NCBI GenBank assembly: GCA_964460905.1
Contig: CAYWRM010000014.1
Coordinates: forward strand, 32,021 to 96,020
Reading direction: 5' to 3'
Source of the DNA: GCA-002708315 sp964460905
GTDB taxonomy: Bacteria > Bacteroidota > Bacteroidia > Bacteroidales > F082
Length of the DNA stretch: 64,000 bases
Numbering within the stretch: the first letter of the stretch is position 1; each line of letters begins with the position of its first letter. The notes beneath the pieces were generated by a model. It was not told the origin of the DNA. It saw only the letters and a program-made list of their open reading frames with translations, and did not search any database. This document shows, one piece after another, positions 25,843-35,349 of this stretch. A program made the translations under genes and the position numbers.

Positions 25843-28482
25843 CTATTTCAAAAACTCTTTCGCTGCCTCAAAAGCAGCCTTAATTCCTGATGCATCTTTG
25901 CCCCCTGCGGTAGCTAAGAAAGGTTGGCCACCGCCACCACCTTTAATATGTTGTGAGATTTTTTTGATAATGTTTCCGGCATTTAGACCTTTAGCATCAA
26001 CCAGCGCATCAGAGATAGAAACAATGAGATTTACTTTGTCAGCATTAGTAGTTGCAAGCACAGTAACAATATTATCACCACTTGAACGAAGTTTTTGAGC
26101 CAAACTTTTAGCTTGGTTAACATCGAGCTTTGTATTTGATGTTATAAATCTAATATCTGAAATTATTTCTGCCTCATTAATAAGTGTATTGGCAATTTGC
26201 AAGGCTTGTTGCTTTTGAATATTATCAATTTCCTTTTGTAAACTGTGGTGCTGATTGATTACATTACCAACTGCAAGCAATGTGTTTGCCTGATTTTTAA
26301 ACAAGCTCTTTATTGAGTTCAATGTATCAACCTGATCATATACAAATTCTTCAGCCTTCATACCTGTAACAGCTTCAATTCGGCGAACACCAGCTGCTAT
26401 GCCACTTTCTGATAATATCTTAAAAAAACCAATGTTACCTGTAGAAGAAACATGAGTTCCTCCACATAATTCAATAGAAAAATCAGGGTCAAAAGAAACA
26501 ACTCTTACACTGTCGCCATATTTCTCACCAAAAAGTGCCATAGCACCCATATCCTTAGCCTTAGCCATAGGAATATTATTTTTTATATCAGTTAATATAT
26601 TTGCTCTTATTTGTCTGTTAACTAATATTTCAACTTCTTTAATTTCAGTTTCAGACATACTACCAAAGTGTGAGAAATCAAAACGTAATTTATTTTCGTT
26701 AACAAGTGATCCTTTTTGTTCAACATGGTTGCCAAGTACTTTGCGTAACGCTGCATGCATTATATGTGTAGCACTATGGTTAGCAGTAGTAAGTTCTCGA
26801 TTTTGTTCATCTACTTTTGCTTTAAATCCACTTTGTGGAAATTTAGGTTCCATTGTGATAATATGAATGGTTTGATTATTTTCTTTTTTCGTATCAATAA
26901 CCTGAAGTGTTTCATTTTCAGATTCTAATATTCCTTTATCACCAACTTGCCCTCCTGATTCAGCATAAAATGGAGTTTTATTCAGGATAACTTCAAATAT
27001 GGTTTTTTTACTTGTTTTAACTTTACGATATTTGATTATTTCTGCTTTGGTTTCAAGTGATGAATAGCCAACAAAAATTGACTCTTCATTTTTATTATTA
27101 ACAATAACCCAGTCTTCTGTATCTACTGAAGCTGCTTTTCGTGAGCGAGCTTTTTGAGTTTCAAGTCCTTTTTTAAAACCTTCCATATCAACAGACATCC
27201 CTTTTTCGCGTGCAATTAATTGTGTTAGATCAATGGGAAAACCAAATGTATCGAATAATTCGAAAGCAAAGTCGCCTGCAATTCGCTTGTTCCCTGCATG
27301 GGACTCTATATATTTATCAAATTTTTTAATCCCATGTGCAAGGGTTCTTAAAAAGGCAACTTCTTCTTCTTTAATTACCTGGCTAATAAAATTATTCTGG
27401 ATTTTTATTTCTGGGAAAACATCTCCCATTTGTGAAACTAGTATTGGCAGAAGCTTATAAAGTACAGGTTCATCAAAGCCCAGAAATGTGAAACCATAGC
27501 GTACAGCTCTTCGAAGTATCCTGCGGATAACATAACCCGCACCGGTATTTGATGGTAGTTGACCATCAGCAATAGCAAATGTAACAGCTCTTAAATGGTC
27601 TGCCATAACTCGCATTGCAATATCCGATTCATTATTTTGTCCATAAGTTTGATTAGACAATTTTGCAATTTCATTAATTATAGGAGTGAAAATATCGGTA
27701 TCATAATTTGATCTTACTCCCTGAAGAACCATGGCAAGTCGTTCAAAACCCATACCTGTGTCTACATGTTTTGCTGCCAGAGGGACTAATTTGCCATTAG
27801 ATAAGCGATTATATTGAATAAATACAAGGTTCCAGATTTCAATAACTTCAGGATGGTCTTTATTAACTAGTTCATTACCTGATATTTTTTTCTTCTCTTC
27901 ATCGGATCTTATGTCAATATGAATTTCTGAGCATGGTCCACATGGTCCTGTTTCCCCCATTTCCCAAAAATTATCTTTCTTTGAGCCATAAAGTATTCTT
28001 TCTTCGGGCAGAAATTCCTTCCAAAAGTTGTAGGATTCTGAGTCAACAGACAATCCATCAGATTTATCACCTTCAAAAATGGTTACATAAAGTTGATCTT
28101 TTTTGATCCCATAAACATCAGTAAAAAGTTCCCATGCCCATGCAATAGCTTCCTTTTTGAAATATCCACCTTCACTACCTGTTGGGTCACCAAACGACCA
28201 GTTACCAAGCATTTCAAACATGGTGTGATGATAAGTATCATGCCCAACTTCTTCAAGGTCATTATGTTTACCACTAACTCTTAAGCATTTCTGTGTATCT
28301 GCAATTCGAGGTGAAACAATAGGACTATTACCCAAAAAAAGATCTTTAAACTGATTCATGCCAGCATTTGTGAACATTAAAGTGGGGTCATTTTTAACCA
28401 CCATTGGCGCAGATGGAACAATTTTATGTTGTTTGCTCTCAAAAAAGTTAATAAATGCTTTTCGGATGTCTATAGATTTCAT
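25843..28482 (-). CDS. alaS: Alanyl-tRNA synthetase
   Basis: The 879 residues contain all expected parts: the class II catalytic domain (AGMNQFKDLFLG, GDPTGSEGGYFKKEA, ETGPCGPCSEIHID), the tRNA-binding helical region, the editing domain with zinc ligands HSATHIMHA and ELCGGTHVSSTG, and the C-terminal DHHA1 domain with GGGGGQPFLATAGGKD. It charges tRNA-Ala and hydrolyses mischarged Ser- and Gly-tRNA-Ala. It is divergent from the M23 peptidase gene and has a TAAATTTG -7 element at 28533-28540. Confidence 0.97.
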   Translation of the reverse strand: MKSIDIRKAFINFFESKQHKIVPSAPMVVKNDPTLMFTNAGMNQFKDLFLGNSPIVSPRIADTQKCLRVSGKHNDLEEVGHDTYHHTMFEMLGNWSFGDPTGSEGGYFKKEAIAWAWELFTDVYGIKKDQLYVTIFEGDKSDGLSVDSESYNFWKEFLPEERILYGSKKDNFWEMGETGPCGPCSEIHIDIRSDEEKKKISGNELVNKDHPEVIEIWNLVFIQYNRLSNGKLVPLAAKHVDTGMGFERLAMVLQGVRSNYDTDIFTPIINEIAKLSNQTYGQNNESDIAMRVMADHLRAVTFAIADGQLPSNTGAGYVIRRILRRAVRYGFTFLGFDEPVLYKLLPILVSQMGDVFPEIKIQNNFISQVIKEEEVAFLRTLAHGIKKFDKYIESHAGNKRIAGDFAFELFDTFGFPIDLTQLIAREKGMSVDMEGFKKGLETQKARSRKAASVDTEDWVIVNNKNEESIFVGYSSLETKAEIIKYRKVKTSKKTIFEVILNKTPFYAESGGQVGDKGILESENETLQVIDTKKENNQTIHIITMEPKFPQSGFKAKVDEQNRELTTANHSATHIMHAALRKVLGNHVEQKGSLVNENKLRFDFSHFGSMSETEIKEVEILVNRQIRANILTDIKNNIPMAKAKDMGAMALFGEKYGDSVRVVSFDPDFSIELCGGTHVSSTGNIGFFKILSESGIAAGVRRIEAVTGMKAEEFVYDQVDTLNSIKSLFKNQANTLLAVGNVINQHHSLQKEIDNIQKQQALQIANTLINEAEIISDIRFITSNTKLDVNQAKSLAQKLRSSGDNIVTVLATTNADKVNLIVSISDALVDAKGLNAGNIIKKISQHIKGGGGGQPFLATAGGKDASGIKAAFEAAKEFLK

Positions 28483-28532
28483 AACCTGGTAGTTAACAAT
28501 ATGGTGTTGATATTTTTATATTTTAAAGATTG

Positions 28533-28540
28533 CAAATTTA
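28533..28540 (-). promoter_or_regulatory. -7 promoter element of alaS
   Basis: The minus strand reads TAAATTTG (TAnnTTTG), giving a leader of about 47 nt. On the plus strand a related TAATTTCG at 28552-28559 may serve the divergent M23 peptidase gene. Confidence 0.45.
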
Positions 28541-28580
28541 GCCTAAATAATTAATTTCGCATTTCTATTGGTATTAAATT

Positions 28581-29552
28581 ATGGCAAAGACAAAGTACTT
28601 TTTTAATGATAAGTTGCTCTCATATGAGGAAGCAAAAACAACATCCTTACAGCGATTATCTAGGATCTTGCTTTTTATAATCGCAGCAGCGGCGTCTTCA
28701 TTTGCTATTATATTTTTGTCATATACATTTTTTGAATCACCAAAAGAGAGAATTCTTAAAAGTGAGATTTCCCAATATGAACTGCAATATCAAATAATGA
28801 ATGACAGGCTTAATCAGATGCAGGGTTTGGTTGATGAAATGGCTGATAGGGATGATAATATATATAGAATTATTTTTGAAGCAGAGCCAATATCTAAATC
28901 GGTTCGTCAGGCAGGTTATGGTGGAGTTGATCGCTATGCTAAACTTGAGGGGTATAATAATTCGGAATTACTCATTGAAACAGCAAAAAAACTTGATAAC
29001 ATTGCCAGTGAACTATATGTTCAGTCAAAGTCATTCGATGAAGTTTATGAAATGGCTCGTAACAAAGAGAATATGTTGGCTTGTATTCCTGCTATTCAGC
29101 CTGTTAATAATAAAGAGCTAAAAAGGTTATCATCTTATTATGGTTACCGTATTGACCCTATTTATAAAATTAAGAAATTTCATGCCGGTGTTGACTTTAG
29201 TGCACCTCAGGGAACTCCAATTTATTCTAGTGGTGAAGGCACTGTTGTGAAAACAAGGCGTTCGCAACGGGGTTATGGAAATACTGTTACAGTTGATCAT
29301 GGTTTTGGATATAGTACTTTTTATGCACACATTAAAGATATAAAAGTTAAGAAAGGTGATAAGGTAGTAAGGGGTCAAATTATTGCTACTGTTGGTAATA
29401 CTGGTAAATCAACAGCTCCTCATTTACATTATGAAGTTAGGAAAAATAATCGTACTGTAAATCCAATATACTATTTCTTTAACGATCTGTCTCCTGATGA
29501 GTTTGAAGAACTTTTAAGCTTATCAAAACTCCCAAATCAGTCGTTAGACTAA
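28581..29552 (+). CDS. M23 family metallopeptidase (LytM-type, membrane-anchored)
   Basis: This 323-residue protein has a short cytosolic N-terminus, one transmembrane helix (about 28-50) and a coiled-coil-like stretch (about 55-90). A complete LytM domain follows from about 190. Zinc ligands are H201 and D205 (HAGVD) and H283 (HLHYEV), with catalytic H250 and H281. It is predicted to cut peptidoglycan cross-links or act as a cell-wall organiser at the periplasmic face. It stands divergent from alaS and 16 bases before a MerR-type gene, an order I recall as common in Bacteroidota. Confidence 0.92.
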   Translation: MAKTKYFFNDKLLSYEEAKTTSLQRLSRILLFIIAAAASSFAIIFLSYTFFESPKERILKSEISQYELQYQIMNDRLNQMQGLVDEMADRDDNIYRIIFEAEPISKSVRQAGYGGVDRYAKLEGYNNSELLIETAKKLDNIASELYVQSKSFDEVYEMARNKENMLACIPAIQPVNNKELKRLSSYYGYRIDPIYKIKKFHAGVDFSAPQGTPIYSSGEGTVVKTRRSQRGYGNTVTVDHGFGYSTFYAHIKDIKVKKGDKVVRGQIIATVGNTGKSTAPHLHYEVRKNNRTVNPIYYFFNDLSPDEFEELLSLSKLPNQSLD

Positions 29553-29568
29553 CTTATCTTTAAATAAT

Positions 29569-29907
29569 ATGACTGATAAGATCTATTATAAAATAGGGGC
29601 TATAGCTAGTAAGTTTGATGTAAACACCTCTTTGATAAGATATTGGGAGCAGGAATTTGATTTTATCAGACCAAAAAAGAATAATAAAGGTACTCGGCTT
29701 TACACAAATAAGGACATTGATAATTTTGAGATAATCTACTATCTTATTAAAGAGAAAGGAATGACAATACAAGGTGTTAAGGATTATATTGTTAATCGAA
29801 AAGGAAATAAATCAATGGAGAAGCTTGAAGTTATTGTTACATTGAAAAGAACCCGGAAATTATTAGCTGAAATAAGAGAAGTACTTAGTAAAAAGGCTGA
29901 AATATAG
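29569..29907 (+). CDS. MerR family transcriptional regulator
   Basis: This 112-residue protein has an N-terminal winged-helix MerR domain: YYKIGAIASKFDVNTSLIRYW at the DNA-binding helices and TRLYTNKDIDNFE in the wing. Residues of about 80-112 form a short dimerisation helix. There is no room for a ligand-binding domain and no cysteine metal site, so it is the small MerR type that Bacteroidota encode next to the M23 peptidase. The regulated genes are unknown. Confidence 0.88.
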   Translation: MTDKIYYKIGAIASKFDVNTSLIRYWEQEFDFIRPKKNNKGTRLYTNKDIDNFEIIYYLIKEKGMTIQGVKDYIVNRKGNKSMEKLEVIVTLKRTRKLLAEIREVLSKKAEI

Positions 29908-29910
29908 AAA

Positions 29911-30531
29911 ATGAAGAAATTAATACTAGTAATATTATTTATTGTACTTACCGGAATAAGTAATTATTCAATGAGTCAAGGAGAAAATTCAATTTCTCAA
30001 GCGCGTAAGGATAACTTAATAGAGCTTTTAAATTACAGGTTTAAAGGTGGCTATTATACTTTTGAAAAGATTTTTCAGCTAAGTGTAGAGTATCCACCAA
30101 TGGCTACTGCTAATTGTATAATGGGTATTGCAATTGTTTCGGTAAAGGTAAATTGTGAAGGAGTAGTGGGTGACCTAAAGATTAAAACCCCTTTGGGTTA
30201 TGGAATTGATAATGAAATTTCTGCTTTCTTCACAAAAACAGAAGGGCATTGGAATACTTGTCGGGATGAAAAATATACAAAATTCGAAATACCTATTCAG
30301 TTTAAACTCAAAGGGTGTGTCACTAACAATGAAGACGGTTTGCTAGTTATTGAAGCTAGTAATCCCGGTTATTTATGTAATGATGATCAGTATTACATTG
30401 ATAAATTGGAAAAGTATATTAGTAAGGGTAAAAATAAAAAGGCTCTTCAGTATCTTGGAATCATGATTCGTCGTGACCCATACAACACCGATTATTACGA
30501 TATGAGAAATAAGATTCTTAATGGGGAATAA
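29911..30531 (+). CDS. Exported protein with a TonB C-terminal-like domain
   Basis: This 206-residue protein begins three bases after the MerR stop and has a signal peptide (LILVILFIVLTGISNYSMSQ). Residues of about 45-135 match the pattern of TonB C-terminal domains: YPPMATANCIMGIAIVSVKV, then CEGVVGDLKIKTPLGYGIDNEI and a Trp near the end (HWNTC). It has no N-terminal membrane anchor or proline-rich spacer, so it cannot be an ordinary TonB. Five cysteines are spaced through the mature protein. The C-terminal 60 residues resemble a TPR-type helix pair. The function is unknown. Confidence 0.6.
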   Translation: MKKLILVILFIVLTGISNYSMSQGENSISQARKDNLIELLNYRFKGGYYTFEKIFQLSVEYPPMATANCIMGIAIVSVKVNCEGVVGDLKIKTPLGYGIDNEISAFFTKTEGHWNTCRDEKYTKFEIPIQFKLKGCVTNNEDGLLVIEASNPGYLCNDDQYYIDKLEKYISKGKNKKALQYLGIMIRRDPYNTDYYDMRNKILNGE

Positions 30532-30533
30532 CA

Positions 30534-30541
30534 TATATTTG
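30534..30541 (+). promoter_or_regulatory. -7 promoter element upstream of the PAP2 gene
   Basis: TATATTTG matches TAnnTTTG and lies just after the preceding stop codon. The leader to the ATG at 30646 would be about 100 nt. It contains a small hairpin (CTGGT at 30550-30554 with ACCAG at 30573-30577). No -33 match is visible. Confidence 0.4.
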
Positions 30542-30645
30542 CTTTTATACTGGTAAGGTATAATACTTGATAACCAGCTCATATAAGTAATGCCAAGACA
30601 GATAAAATAATCTTTTAATAACAATTTTAATAAAATCAAACTATA

Positions 30646-31206
30646 ATGTTTGAGCAACTAATAGTACTGGATAAGGAGCTATTATTATTAATAAACGGAT
30701 TCCATAATCATCTGTTTGATAGTGTAATGGTGTTTGTTAGTTTAAAATTTGGGTGGATTCCATTCTATTTGTTGCTTTTATATTTCATTATTAAGGATTA
30801 CGGAAGTAGAACGTGGCTAGTCCTCATTATCATCGCTTTAACTGTGTTATTGGCTGATCAGATTTCGGTGCAGTTATTTAAAAATATGTTTCAGAGGTTA
30901 AGACCTTGCCATGATGAGAACATATCTGTTTTATTACATCTTGTTAATACTTGTGGAGGAAAGTATGGGTTTATTTCCTCACATGCCACAAATAGTTTTT
31001 CACTTGCTGCCTTAATAATATTACTTCTTAAAAATAAATATACCTGGATTTGGCCGGTAATGTTATTTTATGCCACCATTATTATCTATAGCAGGGTTTA
31101 CCTAGGCGTTCATTATCCATCTGATGTAATTGGTGGTGCTATTATCGGCAGTTTTATTGGCTTGGGAACTTATTATCTTTTCAGAGTTGTGAATAGCCAT
31201 ATATAA
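30646..31206 (+). CDS. PAP2 superfamily membrane phosphatase
   Basis: This 186-residue integral membrane protein has about five hydrophobic helices and the three phosphatase motifs: KNMFQRLRP (K79, R86, P87), SSHA (S111-H113, catalytic H113) and SRVYLGVHYPSD (R150, nucleophile H156, D160). It probably dephosphorylates a lipid pyrophosphate such as undecaprenyl pyrophosphate or a phosphatidate at the periplasmic face. It appears to have its own promoter at 30534. Confidence 0.9.
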   Translation: MFEQLIVLDKELLLLINGFHNHLFDSVMVFVSLKFGWIPFYLLLLYFIIKDYGSRTWLVLIIIALTVLLADQISVQLFKNMFQRLRPCHDENISVLLHLVNTCGGKYGFISSHATNSFSLAALIILLLKNKYTWIWPVMLFYATIIIYSRVYLGVHYPSDVIGGAIIGSFIGLGTYYLFRVVNSHI

Positions 31207-31242
31207 GTCTCTTTCTAGGATGAATTTTGCTATGCTTGATTT

Positions 31243-31250
31243 TACTTTTG
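31243..31250 (+). promoter_or_regulatory. -7 promoter element of the glycosyltransferase-purD unit
   Basis: TACTTTTG matches TAnnTTTG and precedes the glycosyltransferase start by about 50 bases. The nearest upstream TTTG is only 13 bases away, so the -33 element is not convincing. Confidence 0.4.
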
Positions 31251-31301
31251 CAAAGTCGATCAGTCTAAGTATATTTGCTGCGATAACAATTAGGAAAAGG
31301 A

Positions 31302-32438
31302 TTGAAAATAGCTGTAAATACCAGGTTGTTACTTAAGAACAAGTTGGAGGGAATAGGTTGGTTTACATATGAGTCGCTAAAGCGGATTGTATTGTCACAT
31401 CCCGAGCATGATTTTTATTTTATTTTCGATAGAAAGTATGATGATGAATTTGTGTTCGCTGAAAATGTAACGCCTATAATAATTGGACCTCCTGCTCGTC
31501 ATCCTATTTTACATTTCATATGGTATGAGATTTCAATACCGCGCGTGTTAAAAAAAATTAATCCTGATATATTTATTTCTCCTGATGCATTTCTTTCATT
31601 ATCATCAAAATATCCTGATCTTATTGTTATTCATGATTTGAATTTTGAGCATTTTCCGGAATATATGCCTAGACTTTGGCGCAGTTATTATAGGTACTTT
31701 ACTCCTAGATATGCTAAAAAAGCAAATAGAATTGCTACAGTTTCCGAATTTTCAAAAAGTGATATAATTAAACAATACGGGGTTGATTCTTCTAAAATTG
31801 ATGTTGTATATAATGGTTCAGGTGATAAGTTTAAGCCTATTTCTGAAAAGGAAAAAACTGAAACAAGAGATAAATTTTCAAGCGGACATGAATATTTTGT
31901 TTTTGTAGGAGCACTTAATCCAAGAAAAAATCTAAAAAATATATTTGAGGCGTTTGATAATTTTAAGTCTGATTATAGTACGGATATTAAATTTGTAGTA
32001 GTTGGAGAAAAAATGTATTGGTCGGATGATATTAAATCTGCATATGAAAATATGAAACATAAAGCCGATGTGATTTTTACAGGAAGACTTGAACCCTTCA
32101 ACCTTAGTAAGGTTGTTGGATCTTCTATAGCTTTGGTTTATGCATCGGTTTTTGAAGGGTTTGGTATACCTATAATTGAAGCATTTAATGCAGAGGTTCC
32201 GGTAATTACGTCAAACGTAACATCAATGCCAGAAATAGCTTCAGATGCTGCTTTATTGGTTGACCCGGAAAGTGTTGAACAAATATCTGCTGCAATACGT
32301 AAAATTTCTAGTGATAGTGAATTTGCTGCTTCTCTTGTTGAAAAAGGTAAAATAAGAAGAAAGGATTTTACATGGGATAAAACGGCAGAGAATGTATGGA
32401 AATCAGTAGAAAAGATAATTTTTAATAATGATAAATAA
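31302..32438 (+). CDS. Glycosyltransferase family 4 (GT-B fold)
   Basis: This 378-residue protein starts at TTG (31302) preceded by an A/G-rich stretch; the start KIAVNTRLLLKN fits the usual first strand of GT4 enzymes. The donor-side domain shows VGALNPRKNLKNIFEAF and the sugar-nucleotide motif EGFGIPIIEAFN near residue 285. It transfers a sugar from a nucleotide donor to an unknown acceptor, likely a lipid-linked glycan or polysaccharide. It is followed by purD after 8 bases. Confidence 0.88.
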   Translation: MKIAVNTRLLLKNKLEGIGWFTYESLKRIVLSHPEHDFYFIFDRKYDDEFVFAENVTPIIIGPPARHPILHFIWYEISIPRVLKKINPDIFISPDAFLSLSSKYPDLIVIHDLNFEHFPEYMPRLWRSYYRYFTPRYAKKANRIATVSEFSKSDIIKQYGVDSSKIDVVYNGSGDKFKPISEKEKTETRDKFSSGHEYFVFVGALNPRKNLKNIFEAFDNFKSDYSTDIKFVVVGEKMYWSDDIKSAYENMKHKADVIFTGRLEPFNLSKVVGSSIALVYASVFEGFGIPIIEAFNAEVPVITSNVTSMPEIASDAALLVDPESVEQISAAIRKISSDSEFAASLVEKGKIRRKDFTWDKTAENVWKSVEKIIFNNDK

Positions 32439-32446
32439 ATTATAAA

Positions 32447-33727
32447 ATGAACATACTTATACTAGGAAGTGGAGGAAGGGAACATGCTTTTGCTTGGAAA
32501 ATAGCACAGAGTACGAAAGTAAAAAGTATTTTTATTGCTCCCGGAAATGCAGGAACCAGAAATGTTGGTACTAATATTCCGATTGAACTTGATGATTTCA
32601 ATAGTATTAAAATGTTGGTTGTTGAGAAAGATATTGATATGGTTGTTGTTGGACCTGAAGTGCCCTTAGTAGCAGGCATTTATGATTTTTTTATTAATGA
32701 CCCGGTTTTAATGGATGTGGCAGTAATCGGGCCTTCTAAGGCAGGTGCTAAGCTTGAAGGCAGCAAATCATTCGCTAAAGATTTTATGGCGAAACATAAT
32801 ATACCTACTGCGGCTTATAGAACATTTAATTCAGCTAACCTTGATGAAGGATTGGCATTTCTTGAGAGTTTAAGATCACCTTATGTCCTAAAAGCTGATG
32901 GTCTTGCTGCCGGTAAAGGTGTGTTGATTATAAATGATATTGAAGAGGCAAAAAATGAGCTTGTCTCAATGATTAATGATCAGAAGTTTGGGGAAGCATC
33001 TGCAAATGTTGTTATAGAGGAGTTTCTAAGTGGTATTGAACTTTCTGTTTTTGTACTTACTGATGGTAAAGATTATGTTATTCTTCCGGAGGCCAAGGAC
33101 TATAAACGCATTGGTGAAGCAGATACAGGTTTAAATACAGGAGGAATGGGTTCTATATCTCCTGTTCCGTTTGCAAACACTGAGTTTATGCAAAAAGTTG
33201 AAGAAAGTGTTATTGCTCCTACCGTACAAGGGCTTGCAAATGATGGTATTGATTACAAAGGGTTTATCTTCTTTGGCTTGATAAATGTTGATGGCAACCC
33301 ATATGTAATTGAGTATAACTGCCGAATGGGTGATCCTGAAGCTGAATCGGTAATTCCACGTATTAAAACTGATATTATTGATTTATTTGTGGCTACTTCC
33401 AATGGTTCTTTAAAAAATATTGTGATAGATTTTGATTCAAGAACGGCAGCTGCTATCATGTTAGTATCAGGTGGTTATCCCGGTAATTATGAAAAAGGTA
33501 AAGTAATCAGTGGTATCGATAATGTAAATAACTGTATTGTGTTTCATGCCGGAACAGCTACAGACATTGAGAATAATTCAGTAAAAACAAGTGGGGGTCG
33601 TGTGATAGCAGTTACTTCACTTGGCGATAATTTGAGTAATGCTCTTGAATTAGCATATGCAAATGTAAGTTTGATTGACTTTGATGGAAAGTATGTACGG
33701 CGTGATATAGGTTTTGATCTGGTGTAA
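32447..33727 (+). CDS. purD: Phosphoribosylamine--glycine ligase
   Basis: This 426-residue ATP-grasp enzyme catalyses the second step of purine synthesis, ligating glycine to phosphoribosylamine. It shows GSGGREHAFAWKIA at residues 7-20, GPEVPLVAGI, ATP-grasp segments YVLKADGLAAGKGVLI and EEFLSGIELSVFVL, and the family motif NTGGMGSISPVP. The metal-binding strand carries EYNCRMGDPEAE. The length is normal. It is the second gene of a likely unit with the glycosyltransferase and the following membrane protein. Confidence 0.96.
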   Translation: MNILILGSGGREHAFAWKIAQSTKVKSIFIAPGNAGTRNVGTNIPIELDDFNSIKMLVVEKDIDMVVVGPEVPLVAGIYDFFINDPVLMDVAVIGPSKAGAKLEGSKSFAKDFMAKHNIPTAAYRTFNSANLDEGLAFLESLRSPYVLKADGLAAGKGVLIINDIEEAKNELVSMINDQKFGEASANVVIEEFLSGIELSVFVLTDGKDYVILPEAKDYKRIGEADTGLNTGGMGSISPVPFANTEFMQKVEESVIAPTVQGLANDGIDYKGFIFFGLINVDGNPYVIEYNCRMGDPEAESVIPRIKTDIIDLFVATSNGSLKNIVIDFDSRTAAAIMLVSGGYPGNYEKGKVISGIDNVNNCIVFHAGTATDIENNSVKTSGGRVIAVTSLGDNLSNALELAYANVSLIDFDGKYVRRDIGFDLV

Positions 33728-33740
33728 CTTTTAATTTCAA

Positions 33741-34730
33741 ATGATAAGATTTTTTAGTACAGGTTATTTATCGAGATATTTAATAATCTTATTGATGGGG
33801 CTAATTATATGGGCACCATCTTTGTTATTTCCAATTTCCTATTCAGGCATATCAAGCTATGCATATAACCAAATATTATATTTAACTGCTCACAATAATT
33901 ATGTGTTAACTTCAATTTCTTTTGTGTTAACATTAATAACTGCTTTTTTGATAAACCAGTTAGCTATTAATAATGGCTTTAGTGGCAAAGTTAGTACGCT
34001 TATTGCATTGTTCTATATTTTGTTAACCAGTTCACTTGTTGACGAATTCCATAACAATCCGGTAATTTGGATTAATTTTATATTGGTTTTTATTTTGAGT
34101 AATCTCATGAGACTGCCTTATATTAAAAACACTATTCCGGTTGTCTTCAATGCGTCATTTTTTCTTGGTATAGCTTCTATTTTTTATTTTCAGCTGGTAT
34201 TTCTAATATTATTTATTTGGCTGGCAATTATTATTCACCGAATTGTTACCTGGAGAAACTTTGTTGCTTCTCTGATTGGTGTAGTCATGCCTTATGTTTT
34301 TTTACTCACTTGGTTTTTCCACAGGGATATATTGTTGGAAGAATCATATGTGCTCTTCGATTCATTGAGTATTGATATAGCACCTGTTTTCATTTCTGAT
34401 ATAGTTGATATGATAGTATCATTAATTTTACTTTCAATAACAATTATTTCAGTATTTGGTGTTGCTGGAAGGTTAACGGAGAGAAATATTAACCTTCGAA
34501 GGAATCTAATAATTACATTGTTCTATGTTGTTGCTATATTTTTAGTTTTGCTTTTATTTTCTAAATCACTAACATCAGTTCTTCTGTTTAGCACTCCGGC
34601 AGCACTTATTATGGGGCATTGGTTGTGTAACATAAAACACAGGCGATGGTATGATATTGCTTTATTAGTAGTAACAATTCTTATTGTTTTGAATCAATAT
34701 TTATATCTGTTATTAAGATTGTGGGAGTGA
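33741..34730 (+). CDS. Polytopic membrane protein, possibly DUF6427
   Basis: This 329-residue protein has about nine hydrophobic segments through its length and few charged residues. It lies 13 bases after purD. Position and pattern suggest the DUF6427-type membrane proteins found near purine and pyrimidine genes in Bacteroidota, but I am not certain of the family. No catalytic motif is recognisable. A transport or cell-envelope role is possible. Confidence 0.55.
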   Translation: MIRFFSTGYLSRYLIILLMGLIIWAPSLLFPISYSGISSYAYNQILYLTAHNNYVLTSISFVLTLITAFLINQLAINNGFSGKVSTLIALFYILLTSSLVDEFHNNPVIWINFILVFILSNLMRLPYIKNTIPVVFNASFFLGIASIFYFQLVFLILFIWLAIIIHRIVTWRNFVASLIGVVMPYVFLLTWFFHRDILLEESYVLFDSLSIDIAPVFISDIVDMIVSLILLSITIISVFGVAGRLTERNINLRRNLIITLFYVVAIFLVLLLFSKSLTSVLLFSTPAALIMGHWLCNIKHRRWYDIALLVVTILIVLNQYLYLLLRLWE

Positions 34731-34752
34731 GGTTAATTCATGAATTTTAATT

Positions 34753-35349
34753 ATGCTATCGGGTAGTTTTACAAATAAATTTATAGAAACGGGATGTGAT
34801 GAAGCGGGTAGGGGATGCCTGGCTGGGCCGGTTTTTGCTGCAGCAGTTATATTGCCAGTAGGGTTTAAAAACTCTTTGCTTAACGATTCTAAAAAGCTGG
34901 TTGAAACCACAAGGTATAAACTTCGTGAAGTAATAGAAAAAGAAGCAGTCGCATGGGCTGTGGCATCATGCTCACCTTCTGAAATTGATGAAGTTAACAT
35001 TCTGAATGCTTCAATTTATTCCATGCATCGTGCTCTTGATAAACTTAAAACCCGTCCTGAATTTTTGATTATTGACGGTAATCGTTTTAAACCATATCAT
35101 GATATACCTTACGAGTGCATTATTAAGGGTGATGGAAAATATATGTCAATAGCAGCAGCTTCAATATTAGCAAAAACTTACCGTGATGATTATATGATAG
35201 CAGCGCACGCTAAACATCCTAATTATCATTGGGATCGCAACAAAGGTTACCCAACAATGCAACATAAATTAGCTATCCAGGAACATGGAATTACATCCCT
35301 TCACCGAAAAACATTTAATTATACATTACAGATGAAACTGGATATTTAG
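34753..35349 (+). CDS. rnhB: Ribonuclease HII
   Basis: This 198-residue enzyme cleaves RNA in RNA-DNA hybrids, including single ribonucleotides in DNA. Family motifs are GCDEAGRGCLAGPV with catalytic D16 and E17, FLIIDGN with the third acidic residue, and SIAAASILAKTYRDD, where the last Asp is the fourth. It is convergent with tex, and the two stop codons share bases at 35346-35349. Confidence 0.95.
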   Translation: MLSGSFTNKFIETGCDEAGRGCLAGPVFAAAVILPVGFKNSLLNDSKKLVETTRYKLREVIEKEAVAWAVASCSPSEIDEVNILNASIYSMHRALDKLKTRPEFLIIDGNRFKPYHDIPYECIIKGDGKYMSIAAASILAKTYRDDYMIAAHAKHPNYHWDRNKGYPTMQHKLAIQEHGITSLHRKTFNYTLQMKLDI

